A stretch of DNA of 64,000 bases. Origin: Bacteroidia bacterium (GTDB taxonomy: Bacteria > Bacteroidota > Bacteroidia > B-17B0 > Aurantibacillaceae). The stretch spans positions 496,001 to 560,000 of the forward strand of contig JAEUTN010000014.1 of NCBI GenBank assembly GCA_016787895.1, written 5' to 3'. Every line of letters starts with the position of its first letter. Position 1 is the stretch's first letter. A program made the position numbers and the translations under genes. Below, piece by piece: positions 44,829 to 52,834 of the stretch. The notes under the pieces were generated by a model, which was given only the letters and a program-made list of their open reading frames with translations, did no database searches and had not been told where the DNA came from.

Positions 44829-45833
44829 ATGGAATTATACCTCGATTCAGCGAACATGAAGGAAATTGAAGAAGGCTTTAAACTTGGCTTTCTGAATGGT
44901 TTAACCACCACCCCTACTTTCATGCAAAAAGAAGGCATTACCGATATTGACGGCACCATTGTAAAACTCAGCAAAATGGTTCCGGTACTCCAAATTGAGG
45001 CCCTGGGTAACAGCGCTGAAGAGATTCTGGCCGAAGCCGAGCGTCAGTTGGCCTTAGGCTTAGACCCAAAAAAAACGGTGTTTAAAATCCCGGTGTCCCT
45101 TGAAGGGGTAAGGGCCTGTAAAATGCTCCGAAATAAAAACTACCTGGTAAATGTGCATCTGGTATACACCCTCCAACAAGCATACATGGCCATGCAGGCC
45201 GGCGCCAGTTACGTTTGTCCTTTGGTAGGTCGTTTGCAGGATCAGGGCCACGATGCCTTAACCTTGGTTCAACAATGTGTTGACGCTGTAGACTTATACG
45301 AGTACGATACTAAAATCATGTTCTCATCCGTAAGAAATGTGGAACATGTTCGTAATGCCATCAACATTGGTGTACACACCATTACCGTGCCGCTTAAAGT
45401 GATGAAACAACTCACTGAAAATAATTTTACCACAGTAGGCACCGATCAGTTTATAATGGATACACGCCTGATGATGGTGAAAGTAAAAGAAGCTATCAAC
45501 GGGGTAAATCCTATTGTTGACGAAAGTACCAGCCTGAGCGACGCACTGGTAAAAATGACAGAATATAACTTTGGCGCAGTAACCGTGGTGAAAAAAGACG
45601 GAAGCATACGTGGCGTTTTCACTGATGGTTCCCTCCGTAAATTATTAATGGAACAAGGCAAAGATGTACTGAATAAAAAACTCGGTGATTTAACCTACCG
45701 TGATCCCATCAGCATTGAAGGTGATATGCTTTTGAATGAAGCCAATACCCTATTCAAAAAAACCTCGGTGGATACCATTGTGGTTACCGATAAAGGCAAG
45801 CCGGTAGGAATGCTTGACATTCAAGACCTCTAA
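44829..45833 (+). CDS. Transaldolase/FSA-like aldolase fused to a KdsD-type CBS pair
   Basis: Residues 1-~222 are a class I aldolase of the transaldolase/fructose-6-phosphate aldolase family: MELYLDSAN (Asp6), Schiff-base Lys86 in VFKIPVSLEG, and GASYVCPLVGRLQDQG. Two usual active-site residues are changed: the Asn of TTNP is Thr28 (LTTTPT), and the Thr after strand 5 is His110 (VNVHLVY). Residues ~228-334 are two CBS domains worded like those of arabinose-5-phosphate isomerase KdsD (IRGVFTDGSLRKLL, KPVGMLDIQDL). The next gene is KdsC-like. The true substrate is therefore unlikely to be that of housekeeping transaldolase; a sugar-phosphate or 3-deoxy-sugar step regulated by a nucleotide ligand is inferred. 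Confidence 0.85.
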   Translation: MELYLDSANMKEIEEGFKLGFLNGLTTTPTFMQKEGITDIDGTIVKLSKMVPVLQIEALGNSAEEILAEAERQLALGLDPKKTVFKIPVSLEGVRACKMLRNKNYLVNVHLVYTLQQAYMAMQAGASYVCPLVGRLQDQGHDALTLVQQCVDAVDLYEYDTKIMFSSVRNVEHVRNAINIGVHTITVPLKVMKQLTENNFTTVGTDQFIMDTRLMMVKVKEAINGVNPIVDESTSLSDALVKMTEYNFGAVTVVKKDGSIRGVFTDGSLRKLLMEQGKDVLNKKLGDLTYRDPISIEGDMLLNEANTLFKKTSVDTIVVTDKGKPVGMLDIQDL

Positions 45834-45842
45834 ACTTAATTT

Positions 45843-45866
45843 GCCCCGTATTGCGGGGCTTTTTTT
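45843..45866 (+). terminator. Terminator between the aldolase-CBS gene and the KdsC-like gene
   Basis: GCCCCG (45843-45848) pairs with CGGGGC (45854-45859) around TATTG, followed by seven Ts that run directly into the ATG at 45867. It would cut most transcripts before the KdsC-like gene. Confidence 0.85.
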
Positions 45867-46574
45867 ATGCAGGACATGATCCGCAAATTTTCTGAGTTGG
45901 GTGGTAGTTTCATTACAGCCCCTGAGGACCTGAGAAAAAAACTCGATGGCGTGAAGGCCTTTGTGTTCGATTGGGATGGGGTATTTAACAATGGTCAAAA
46001 AATTCTTGGCAGCGGCAGTCCCTTTAGCGAAGTTGACAGCATGGGCACCAACCTCCTTCGCTTTTCGCATTACATCAAAACAGGACAAGTTCCAATCAGT
46101 GCCGTTATCAGCGGAGAAAAAAACGACAGTGCCATTTCATTTTCTGAACGGGAGTGTTTCCACTATTCCTTTTTTAAAACGCCCCACAAAATTGAAGCTC
46201 TGGAGTTCATTTGCAAAAAACAAAACATACGTCCGGCTGAGGTTGCTTATGTGTTCGACGATGTGCTGGACCTTTCCATTGCGCGGGTATGTGGTTTAAG
46301 AATACTGGTAAGGCACAAAGCCAATGTGTTGTTTGAGGAGTACTGCCGGAAAAACAAACTTGCGGATTACATTACGGCTTCGGATGGAAGCAATTATGCC
46401 GTGCGCGAAACCTGTGAGCTGCTCATGGGCCTGAATGGAAATTTCGACGAATGCATTTCTCACCGCGGAGACTATTCAAAAACCTACAACGATTACCTCC
46501 TGTTACGCAAAGCCATAAAAACAGAGTTGTACAGTGTAAAAGACGGGACCATTCAGTCCCTAAGCCCTTTCTGA
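45867..46574 (+). CDS. KdsC-family HAD phosphatase
   Basis: KdsC-type HAD enzymes dephosphorylate 8- or 9-phosphates of Kdo or neuraminic-type acids. The 235-residue protein shows HAD motif I VFDWDGVFNNG (~33), motif II VISGEK, the lysine in TPHKIEALEF, and motif IV YVFDDVLDLSIARVCGL; the later SNYAVRETCELLMGLNG matches the KdsC C-terminal GAVREVC...LL block. It is longer than KdsC by an N-terminal and a C-terminal extension, so the substrate may differ. It starts right after a terminator T-run; ATG 45876 is an alternative start. Confidence 0.85.
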   Translation: MQDMIRKFSELGGSFITAPEDLRKKLDGVKAFVFDWDGVFNNGQKILGSGSPFSEVDSMGTNLLRFSHYIKTGQVPISAVISGEKNDSAISFSERECFHYSFFKTPHKIEALEFICKKQNIRPAEVAYVFDDVLDLSIARVCGLRILVRHKANVLFEEYCRKNKLADYITASDGSNYAVRETCELLMGLNGNFDECISHRGDYSKTYNDYLLLRKAIKTELYSVKDGTIQSLSPF

Positions 46575-46600
46575 ACCTTTTTCCGATGCTGAATTCTGTT

Positions 46601-46608
46601 TACCTTTG
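46601..46608 (+). promoter_or_regulatory. -7 promoter box (TACCTTTG) of the sterol-desaturase-family gene
   Basis: TACCTTTG ends exactly 6 nt before the ATG at 46615, the same spacing as at pepT and the 50242 gene. Confidence 0.5.
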
Positions 46609-46614
46609 CCTGCT

Positions 46615-47523
46615 ATGAACGAGTTCAGAGAGTCTTTACTGGTGATGATTTCGGTTCCCATCTACGTAGTGGTGATTGGTGCCGAACTGTTGTATTCTCA
46701 CTTTTACAAAAAAGGCTATTACAGCGGCAAGGGGCTTCTCTCTAATCTTTATCTGATGTTGTTGAACATGGGTCTCGACATTCTCGTTCGCGGTGTTTGT
46801 TTAATGGCCCTTAATTATTTTTACCGGTTTCACATAGCGGACCTTTCATTGCAACCCATTTTGTACTGGGTGGTATTGATTGTTGCCGAAGATTTTTTGT
46901 TTTACTGGCTGCATCGGGTGGATCATTATTGTCGTTTGTTTTGGGCAGTGCATGTGACTCACCACAACAGCGAGGAGTTTAATTTAAGCGTGGGCTTCCG
47001 TTCCTCTGTGTTTCAGCCCCTTTACCGTTTTATTTATTTTATCCCTCTTGCCCTTTTTGGATTCAAAGGCATTGACATTATGTTTGCCTACAGCGCCACA
47101 CAAATTTTTGGTATTCTGGTGCACACACAAAGTATTAAAAAATTAGGCTTTCTTGAATACGTGCTGGTTACGCCCTCTCACCACCGCGTTCATCATGGTA
47201 GCAATGTGCGTTACCTGGATAAAAACATGGGTATGTTCCTGATCATATGGGATAAACTCTTCGGAACCTTTCAGGCAGAAGAAGAAAACGATCCGGTGAA
47301 ATACGGTCTCACCAAAAATATTGAAACCCATCACCCGGTAAAAATGGTATTTCATGAGTGGGTAAACATTTGGAAAGATATTAAGGAAAAAAACTGCAGC
47401 TTTAGCGATAAACTCATGTACCTGTTTGGCCCTCCCGGCTGGAGTCACGATGGAAGCACCAAAACCAGCGCACAACTCAGGGCTGAACTGAAACGGAAAG
47501 AAAATAAACATGTCGGAGCCTAA
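46615..47523 (+). CDS. Sterol desaturase/fatty acid hydroxylase family membrane protein
   Basis: These are di-iron membrane enzymes that hydroxylate or desaturate lipids. The 302-residue protein has about four membrane spans and the histidine clusters of the family: HRVDH (~102), HVTHHNSEEFN (~115-125) and HHRVHHGSN (~191-199). The hydrophobic N-terminal part carries three spans. ATG 46615 is preferred over TTG 46606, which lies in the -7 box. Its end overlaps the helicase gene by 14 nt. The lipid substrate is unknown. Confidence 0.9.
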   Translation: MNEFRESLLVMISVPIYVVVIGAELLYSHFYKKGYYSGKGLLSNLYLMLLNMGLDILVRGVCLMALNYFYRFHIADLSLQPILYWVVLIVAEDFLFYWLHRVDHYCRLFWAVHVTHHNSEEFNLSVGFRSSVFQPLYRFIYFIPLALFGFKGIDIMFAYSATQIFGILVHTQSIKKLGFLEYVLVTPSHHRVHHGSNVRYLDKNMGMFLIIWDKLFGTFQAEEENDPVKYGLTKNIETHHPVKMVFHEWVNIWKDIKEKNCSFSDKLMYLFGPPGWSHDGSTKTSAQLRAELKRKENKHVGA

Positions 47524-49441
47524 AGCGTATGAACGCCTGAGGCGATTGAAGGGTTTACTGAAAATTGAGCAGGACGAGGATTATCGCCAATACAAGGAAC
47601 AATTTCTTCGAGTCAATCTCGAACAACGCAAACTCAATGGCCTCAGCTGGTACCCCGTAAAAATCAATTCTGAGGAACTGGGAAGTAACGAGCTCATCAC
47701 CCTCGAGATTGAACGCACCTCTCTGCTCGATCACCCCCACCAGTTCAGCTCGGGTAAAAACGTGAGTTTATTCAGCCAACAGTCGCAACCCATTCGCGAA
47801 CTTAATGGCACGGTAAAATCGGTAAACCGCAACAGTTTGAAATTGATTGTGAACGCCGATGAACTGCCGGATTGGTGTTTTGAAGGCAAGCTGGGTTTAA
47901 ACATACAGTTTGATGAAAACTCCTATCAGGAAATGCAAAAGGCTCTGGATGCCTTGTTATTTACCAAAAACCAGCGTCTGATTGAATTGCTGAATGTATT
48001 GGAAGGAGAGCAGGAAGCCGCCTTTGATCCTCTTAATAATGAGGTGTTGGTACAAGGCCTTAACCTTTCGCAAAACAGAGCGCTACGGCACGTGCTGAGT
48101 GCCAAAGACCTTGCGGTTGTGCATGGTCCTCCGGGCACAGGAAAAACCAGCACCATGGTGCAGGCCATACGTTATACCCTGCAGGAAGAACGGCAGGTTT
48201 TGGTGTGCGCCCCTACCAATACGGCAGTTGATCTCATCAGTGAAAAACTTCTGGAATTGGGTGTTGATGTACTGCGTTTAGGTCATCCGGCAAGGGTTTC
48301 AGAGGAACTGCAGGTGTGCAGCCTGGATGGTAAAGTGGCCGCTTCAAAACATTTTAAAGAAATTAAACTGCTGAGAAAAAATGCGGAAGAGTATTTCCGT
48401 ATGGCTGGTAAATACAAACGGGTTTTTGGAAAAGAGGATGCCGCGCAAAGGGCCGCCTATTATGCCGAGGCAAAAAACAACATCAAGGAAGCCCGCTTGC
48501 TCGAAGATTTGGTGGAAGACGAATTGTTTAAAACGTCTCAGGTAATTTGCTGCACCCCCGTGAGCAGCACCCACCGAAGGCTGGGGAGAGCCAAATTTAA
48601 AACCCTGTTTTTTGACGAAGCCTCTCAGGCCCTGGAACCCATGGTTTGGATCCCTCTTTTAAAATGCGAACGTTTGATTTTGTTTGGTGATCACTTTCAA
48701 TTGCCTCCGGTGGTAAAAAGTATGGAGGCTAAAAAAGGGGGGCTTGACCAAAGTTTGCTCGACCGTTGCATTGAATTGGACAAAACCACTGTGTTGCTTA
48801 ACCGTCAGTACCGCATGAACCAAATCATCATGGGCTTCAGCAACAGCTGGTTTTACAAAGGTGAACTCAGCGCCGATGAAAGTGTAAAGGAACAGGTGTT
48901 GGCGGATGAAGAAACAGCCTACCTGAACCAATGTCTTGAGTTTATTGACACCGCAGGTTGCGATTTTGAAGAAGAACAAAATCCTGAAACCCTGAGTTAT
49001 GCCAACCCGAAAGAAGGCGAGGTGCTTTTCAAACATCTACAACACCTGCTCGAAACCTATTCGATGCAGGAAAATGCTCCTGATCTCAGTATAGGCCTCA
49101 TCTCCCCATATAAGGAACAAAGGGAATGGATGAGCCAACACCTTGAGGACTTTGGTTTGAATAAAACCAAGGTCGAAGAATTGCACATTAAAACCATTGA
49201 TGGATTTCAGGGAGAAGAAAGGGATGTGATTTATATTTCCCTTGTACGAAGTAATGAAAAACAGGAAATTGGCTTTCTGAGCGACGAAAGACGAATGAAT
49301 GTAGCCTTAACCAGGGCCAGAAAAAAACTGGTGGTCATTGGGGATAGCTCCACCATAGGGCTTAACCCTTTTTACAAAGCTTTTTTGGAATACTGCGAAA
49401 AAAATGGGGTATACCGCACCGCCTGGGAGTGGGCTGTTTGA
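47510..49441 (+). CDS. SF1 helicase of the UPF1/IGHMBP2/DNA2-like (AAA_11/AAA_12) group
   Basis: The 643-residue protein is a superfamily 1B-type helicase: P-loop HGPPGTGKTSTMV (~205), motif Ia VCAPTNTAVDLI, Walker B LFFDEASQALEP, motif III FGDHFQLPPVV, motif IV LLNRQYRMN, motif V IDGFQGEERDVIYIS and motif VI RRMNVALTRARKKLVVIGD. Residues ~1-150 form a beta-barrel-like region as in IGHMBP2 relatives. Such enzymes act on RNA or DNA; the target is unknown. It overlaps the upstream hydroxylase gene by 14 nt. Confidence 0.9.
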   Translation: MSEPKAYERLRRLKGLLKIEQDEDYRQYKEQFLRVNLEQRKLNGLSWYPVKINSEELGSNELITLEIERTSLLDHPHQFSSGKNVSLFSQQSQPIRELNGTVKSVNRNSLKLIVNADELPDWCFEGKLGLNIQFDENSYQEMQKALDALLFTKNQRLIELLNVLEGEQEAAFDPLNNEVLVQGLNLSQNRALRHVLSAKDLAVVHGPPGTGKTSTMVQAIRYTLQEERQVLVCAPTNTAVDLISEKLLELGVDVLRLGHPARVSEELQVCSLDGKVAASKHFKEIKLLRKNAEEYFRMAGKYKRVFGKEDAAQRAAYYAEAKNNIKEARLLEDLVEDELFKTSQVICCTPVSSTHRRLGRAKFKTLFFDEASQALEPMVWIPLLKCERLILFGDHFQLPPVVKSMEAKKGGLDQSLLDRCIELDKTTVLLNRQYRMNQIIMGFSNSWFYKGELSADESVKEQVLADEETAYLNQCLEFIDTAGCDFEEEQNPETLSYANPKEGEVLFKHLQHLLETYSMQENAPDLSIGLISPYKEQREWMSQHLEDFGLNKTKVEELHIKTIDGFQGEERDVIYISLVRSNEKQEIGFLSDERRMNVALTRARKKLVVIGDSSTIGLNPFYKAFLEYCEKNGVYRTAWEWAV

Positions 49442-49472
49442 TTTTTTGCTATCTTCATTTTAAAAATTGCCA

Positions 49473-50138
49473 ATGCCACACGCTGACGTTGCCGCCTATC
49501 TGAAGGTCATCCCTGAACGATTCCGGCCCATGGTGAGCGCCTTACGAAAAATTATTGCCGGTTCTGACAAACATTTGCAAGAACGTATCAAATGGAATGC
49601 GCCCAGTTATTATTTCATTGATGATATTGTGACTTTTGGTCCACTAAGGAAAGAAAAACTCCTGTTGGTGTTTCATCATCCCTCAGTAGTGAAAGTAAAT
49701 TCAGTTTTCCTGGAAGGCAAATACAAAGACCGGAGATTAGCCTGGTTTGAATCCATTAAAGAGATAAAAGTCGCTGAAAAAGAGTTGGTGAAGATTATGC
49801 AATTCATACTGTCTGAGATTGATAAAAAACAGGTTTTACCAGGTTCCAAAAACAAAGGCACTTTAAAGGTGTGTAAACTGGGCCATAAATTTTACAAAAG
49901 CAGCGATTGTCCTGTTTGTCCAAGCTGTGAAAAACTCAGGAAAAAAGAAACAAATGTGTTTTCGGTACTTTCTGCCCCAGCCCGCAGGGCATTGGAGAAG
50001 GAAGGCATTAGCTCCTTAAAAATACTATCCGGGTATTCGGAAAAAAAGCTGTTAGCATTGCATGGCTTTGGTCCCTCCAGTCTTCCCCCTCTTAAATCCC
50101 TTTTGGACAGTAAAGGTCTAAAATTCAAAGCCAAATAG
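49473..50138 (+). CDS. DUF1801 domain fused to a Cys cluster and a helix-hairpin-helix/alpha-CTD-like domain
   Basis: Residues ~1-110 are a DUF1801/YdhG-type domain (ERIKWNAPSYYFIDDIVTFG), a frataxin-like fold of unclear function. A linker with four Cys and a His (VCKLGHKFYKSSDCPVCPSC, ~132-151) may bind zinc. The C-terminal ~65 residues (LSAPARRALEKEGISSLKIL, LLALHGFGPSSLPPLKSLL) are helix-hairpin-helix, like the DNA-binding C-terminal domain of RNA polymerase alpha. The usual two parts occur separately; together they suggest a nucleic-acid-linked role. ATG 49473 is used instead of an in-frame TTG at 49467. Confidence 0.75.
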   Translation: MPHADVAAYLKVIPERFRPMVSALRKIIAGSDKHLQERIKWNAPSYYFIDDIVTFGPLRKEKLLLVFHHPSVVKVNSVFLEGKYKDRRLAWFESIKEIKVAEKELVKIMQFILSEIDKKQVLPGSKNKGTLKVCKLGHKFYKSSDCPVCPSCEKLRKKETNVFSVLSAPARRALEKEGISSLKILSGYSEKKLLALHGFGPSSLPPLKSLLDSKGLKFKAK

Positions 50139-50227
50139 GAAACTGCAAAGGACAAGGTGAAAGATATCAAACCCATATGGTTGAATTTGTCTGCCTGATT
50201 TAGCTAAAGCATACGTAAAAAACGACT

Positions 50228-50235
50228 TACTTTTG
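50228..50235 (+). promoter_or_regulatory. -7 promoter box (TACTTTTG) of the T9SS cargo gene at 50242
   Basis: TACTTTTG ends exactly 6 nt before the ATG at 50242. It overlaps the TTG codon at 50233 that would otherwise be an earlier start, which supports the ATG. Confidence 0.5.
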
Positions 50236-50241
50236 AGGAAG

Positions 50242-51510
50242 ATGTGGCTGAGACTGGCTTTATTATTATTTTTTAAAACAGGTTGTTTAATGCCTTTGTG
50301 CGTGAGCGCTCAGGTTGCACTTGCCAATGCATGGAACGCCTCTACTTCTGCCCCACTCTCTCACACAGCCGGCGCGGGCAGCAACCGTTTGCTGGTGTAC
50401 GTGATTTCGTTTGAGGACGACGACAACCTCAACGATGTAACGGCTGTAAGTTATGGTGGACAGGCCATGACTCAGGCCGTTCAGAGCACCACCATCACCG
50501 GCACCGGAAGTCAAAGCCGGGCTGAAATTTGGTACCTGAATCAAGCTGGCATTGTTCTCGCTTCCAACACCACCTTTACACCGGTATTCAGCATTTCGAA
50601 TCCGGCCACCAGCCACGGGTATTATGCCATGGCGGTTACGCTTAGTGGTGTAAACCAGGTAACACCTGTTTGCACAAGCAGAACCGGAGAGCGTTTAACC
50701 AGTACCACGGTGAACTTAAGTTCAGGAATAAGTGTGCTGCCCGGCGAGTTGATGATTTACGGAACACATACCGGCGATTCCAGAACTCATACTCCGGCCG
50801 GAGGATACACCGAATCGTTTGACCTCAATGGGGCAGGTGGAGGACAAGCTGCTTCTATAAACCATAAACTCATCGTAACAGCCGGCACCGAAAATCCCAC
50901 TTCCACATTAAATGCCAGCGGAAACCGCTTTATTATGGCCGCGGTCAGGGTTTTGGCCTTTGGCGCTACCTGTTCGAGTGCCCTGCCAATTGAATTGAGT
51001 GCCTTTGATGTGTTTCAGGAAAACAAATGGATTCGACTTCATTGGCAAACGGTTTCTGAAAAAAACAATCAATGGTTTGTCGTGCAGCGCTCAGACAATG
51101 GAAGGGATTGGGAAGATCGTGTGAGAAAAGAAGGCGCAGGAAACAGCTCAGGTCTTAAAGATTATTTCACAGAAGATATCACACCACTTCCCGGAACATC
51201 GTATTACCGGCTTAAACAAATAGACACGGATGGTTCTTTTACTTATTCAGGAATTGAATCCATCCATTTTGAAGACCCAACCGACCTTCCTCTGCAACTT
51301 TATCCAAATCCCTGTACAACTGAAATTACAGTATTTACAGGGAACTGTTCAGAAGAAGGGATGAAGCTGACCAATTTACTTGGGGAAGCTTTGTGCGTGA
51401 AGTTTAACTTGGTTTCAGATGGCATCTACCGCCTTGACCTCAGCGACCTCGCTTCCGGTTATTACCTGGTTCGAGCTGGTGGGCAGGCAGCCTGGTTCTT
51501 TAAGGACTGA
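50242..51510 (+). CDS. Secreted T9SS cargo protein, 422 aa
   Basis: The protein has a signal peptide (to ~25, MPLCVSAQ), an N-terminal beta-sandwich of ~220 residues (HTAGAGSNRLLVYVISFEDD, YYAMAVTLSGVNQ), a second domain with WQTVSEKNNQWFVVQRSDNG and YYRLKQIDTDG as often seen before sorting tails, and a T9SS type A tail (LQLYPNPCTTEITVF ... SGYYLVRAGGQAAWFFKD). The tail is slightly irregular at its last residues. The function of the sandwich domain is unknown; no catalytic motif is seen. Confidence 0.85.
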   Translation: MWLRLALLLFFKTGCLMPLCVSAQVALANAWNASTSAPLSHTAGAGSNRLLVYVISFEDDDNLNDVTAVSYGGQAMTQAVQSTTITGTGSQSRAEIWYLNQAGIVLASNTTFTPVFSISNPATSHGYYAMAVTLSGVNQVTPVCTSRTGERLTSTTVNLSSGISVLPGELMIYGTHTGDSRTHTPAGGYTESFDLNGAGGGQAASINHKLIVTAGTENPTSTLNASGNRFIMAAVRVLAFGATCSSALPIELSAFDVFQENKWIRLHWQTVSEKNNQWFVVQRSDNGRDWEDRVRKEGAGNSSGLKDYFTEDITPLPGTSYYRLKQIDTDGSFTYSGIESIHFEDPTDLPLQLYPNPCTTEITVFTGNCSEEGMKLTNLLGEALCVKFNLVSDGIYRLDLSDLASGYYLVRAGGQAAWFFKD

Positions 51511-51514
51511 ATTT

Positions 51515-52015
51515 TCAGGCGTTTATTGATTTCCCTTTCATGTGTTTAAGGTTCATGTAATACATAACAATAAACACCAAATCGAGGAGTATGGAAAACA
51601 CCAGGCTTCCGTATTGTGGCCCTTCTTCACCGGTGTTAATGTTAAGACTAAAAAAATTAATACTGATCTCTGCGATCACATATAAATAAAAACCGATTTT
51701 ATCCAGTTTCCACATCATAATAACGCCTATCAGAGAAAACACATTGGCGATTAGTCCATATATACTCACCATGCCCACCTGATGAAAAAACTCTACCCCC
51801 TCCACATTTTCAAACTGAGGGTAACCTTCCACAATTTGTGGCCAGATTTCATCAATGGTTTCAGGACTAATACCCAGCACCATGGCTCCCAGAGCATAAA
51901 CCAAAAGCATAAGGCCCGAGGCAATAAACGAAAGAATACAAATGATTTTTAAAAACTCCGGCCGCTCGGGCTGAACGTGTTCTGTTGATTGAAAGCTATA
52001 ATTGCTGTTTTCCAT
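51515..52015 (-). CDS. Four-helix membrane protein of unknown function
   Basis: The 166-residue protein has a hydrophilic N-terminus (ENSNYSFQSTEHVQPERPE) and four hydrophobic segments at ~27-48, ~82-105, ~108-125 and ~135-155. I do not recognise the family. It converges with the T9SS cargo gene with 4 nt between stops. Confidence 0.6.
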   Translation of the reverse strand: MENSNYSFQSTEHVQPERPEFLKIICILSFIASGLMLLVYALGAMVLGISPETIDEIWPQIVEGYPQFENVEGVEFFHQVGMVSIYGLIANVFSLIGVIMMWKLDKIGFYLYVIAEISINFFSLNINTGEEGPQYGSLVFSILLDLVFIVMYYMNLKHMKGKSINA

Positions 52016-52067
52016 AATAATTTAAAATGGTAACTAAAAGTAAAGAAATTTCAGAAACCGGGGCATA

Positions 52068-52099
52068 AAAAAACAAGAGCGGTTCTCCGCCCTTGTTTT
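52068..52099 (-). terminator. Terminator of the DUF4389 gene
   Basis: AAACAAG-A-GCGG pairs with CCGC-C-CTTGTTT around TTCT. On the minus strand it is followed by a T-run (the A-run at 52066-52073), about 25 nt after the DUF4389 stop. Confidence 0.8.
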
Positions 52100-52121
52100 C
52101 GGTAATAGCAGTGGATGTAGT

Positions 52122-52730
52122 TTACTTTCCTGAAAAAGGCGGGTATTTGTCGGTTAGAAATAACATGTACAATCCCACCCGGGTCGACCAACGCAGGGTA
52201 TCCACAATGAATTCGTGCATGCCTTTAGGGTATTTGCCGGTAAATAAAACAATCAGCCAGGCTAAAATGATATAGATGTATACCAAAATCATTCTTAAAA
52301 ATAGCACGATACCATGGGGAAGAATCACATAAAAGAGTCCAAAAAAAGTGCGAAGCAATAAGGTAAGACGGCTAAGTTGCTGGGGATGCACCAAGGTTAA
52401 GGTGACATTGGAGTCCTCGGCGTTTAAGCCAAAGGCAGGATAACCATCGCTTAGGTGCAAAAGCCTTGCGCTTACTCTCAGGCCCCAACGTTGCAATGCC
52501 ATTTGAAAATCAAAAAACGATTTTGGATACTGGGCAGTAAACAACACAATCCACCAGGCCAGAAATTGTAAGATGCCCGCTGCGATTTGCATAAAAAACA
52601 AAACGAAGGCGTGGGGTATAGCAATGTAAAGCCAGCCAAAAAAGCTGCGCAACAACAATTGTCCTCTGGAATACTGCTCCTGGTGCTGTATCTCAAAGAC
52701 AAATTCAGGGGCGGGATTGGTTTCTTCCAT
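52122..52730 (-). CDS. Tandem DUF4389 membrane protein
   Basis: The 202-residue protein holds two copies of one membrane module. Copy 1 (~18-100) has RGQLLLRSFFGWLYIAIPHA, WWIVLFTAQYPKSFFDF and LHLSDGYPAFGL; copy 2 (~112-202) has LTLLLRTFFGLFYVILPHGI, AWLIVLFTGKYPKGMHEF and LFLTDKYPPFSG. The shared IPH, VLFT-YPK and DxYPxF motifs are those of DUF4389. Role unknown. An imperfect promoter (TTGAC and TACTTTG) lies about 35-60 nt upstream. Confidence 0.85.
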   Translation of the reverse strand: MEETNPAPEFVFEIQHQEQYSRGQLLLRSFFGWLYIAIPHAFVLFFMQIAAGILQFLAWWIVLFTAQYPKSFFDFQMALQRWGLRVSARLLHLSDGYPAFGLNAEDSNVTLTLVHPQQLSRLTLLLRTFFGLFYVILPHGIVLFLRMILVYIYIILAWLIVLFTGKYPKGMHEFIVDTLRWSTRVGLYMLFLTDKYPPFSGK

Positions 52731-52834
52731 GGTTAAAGGGTTTTAGGGTTTATAATTTACCCAAAGTACAGCCCCGTGTAAATTTGTCAAGTCCAAGTTG
52801 ATGTGAAGTTTTGAACAGCAAACCTCAGGTCATG

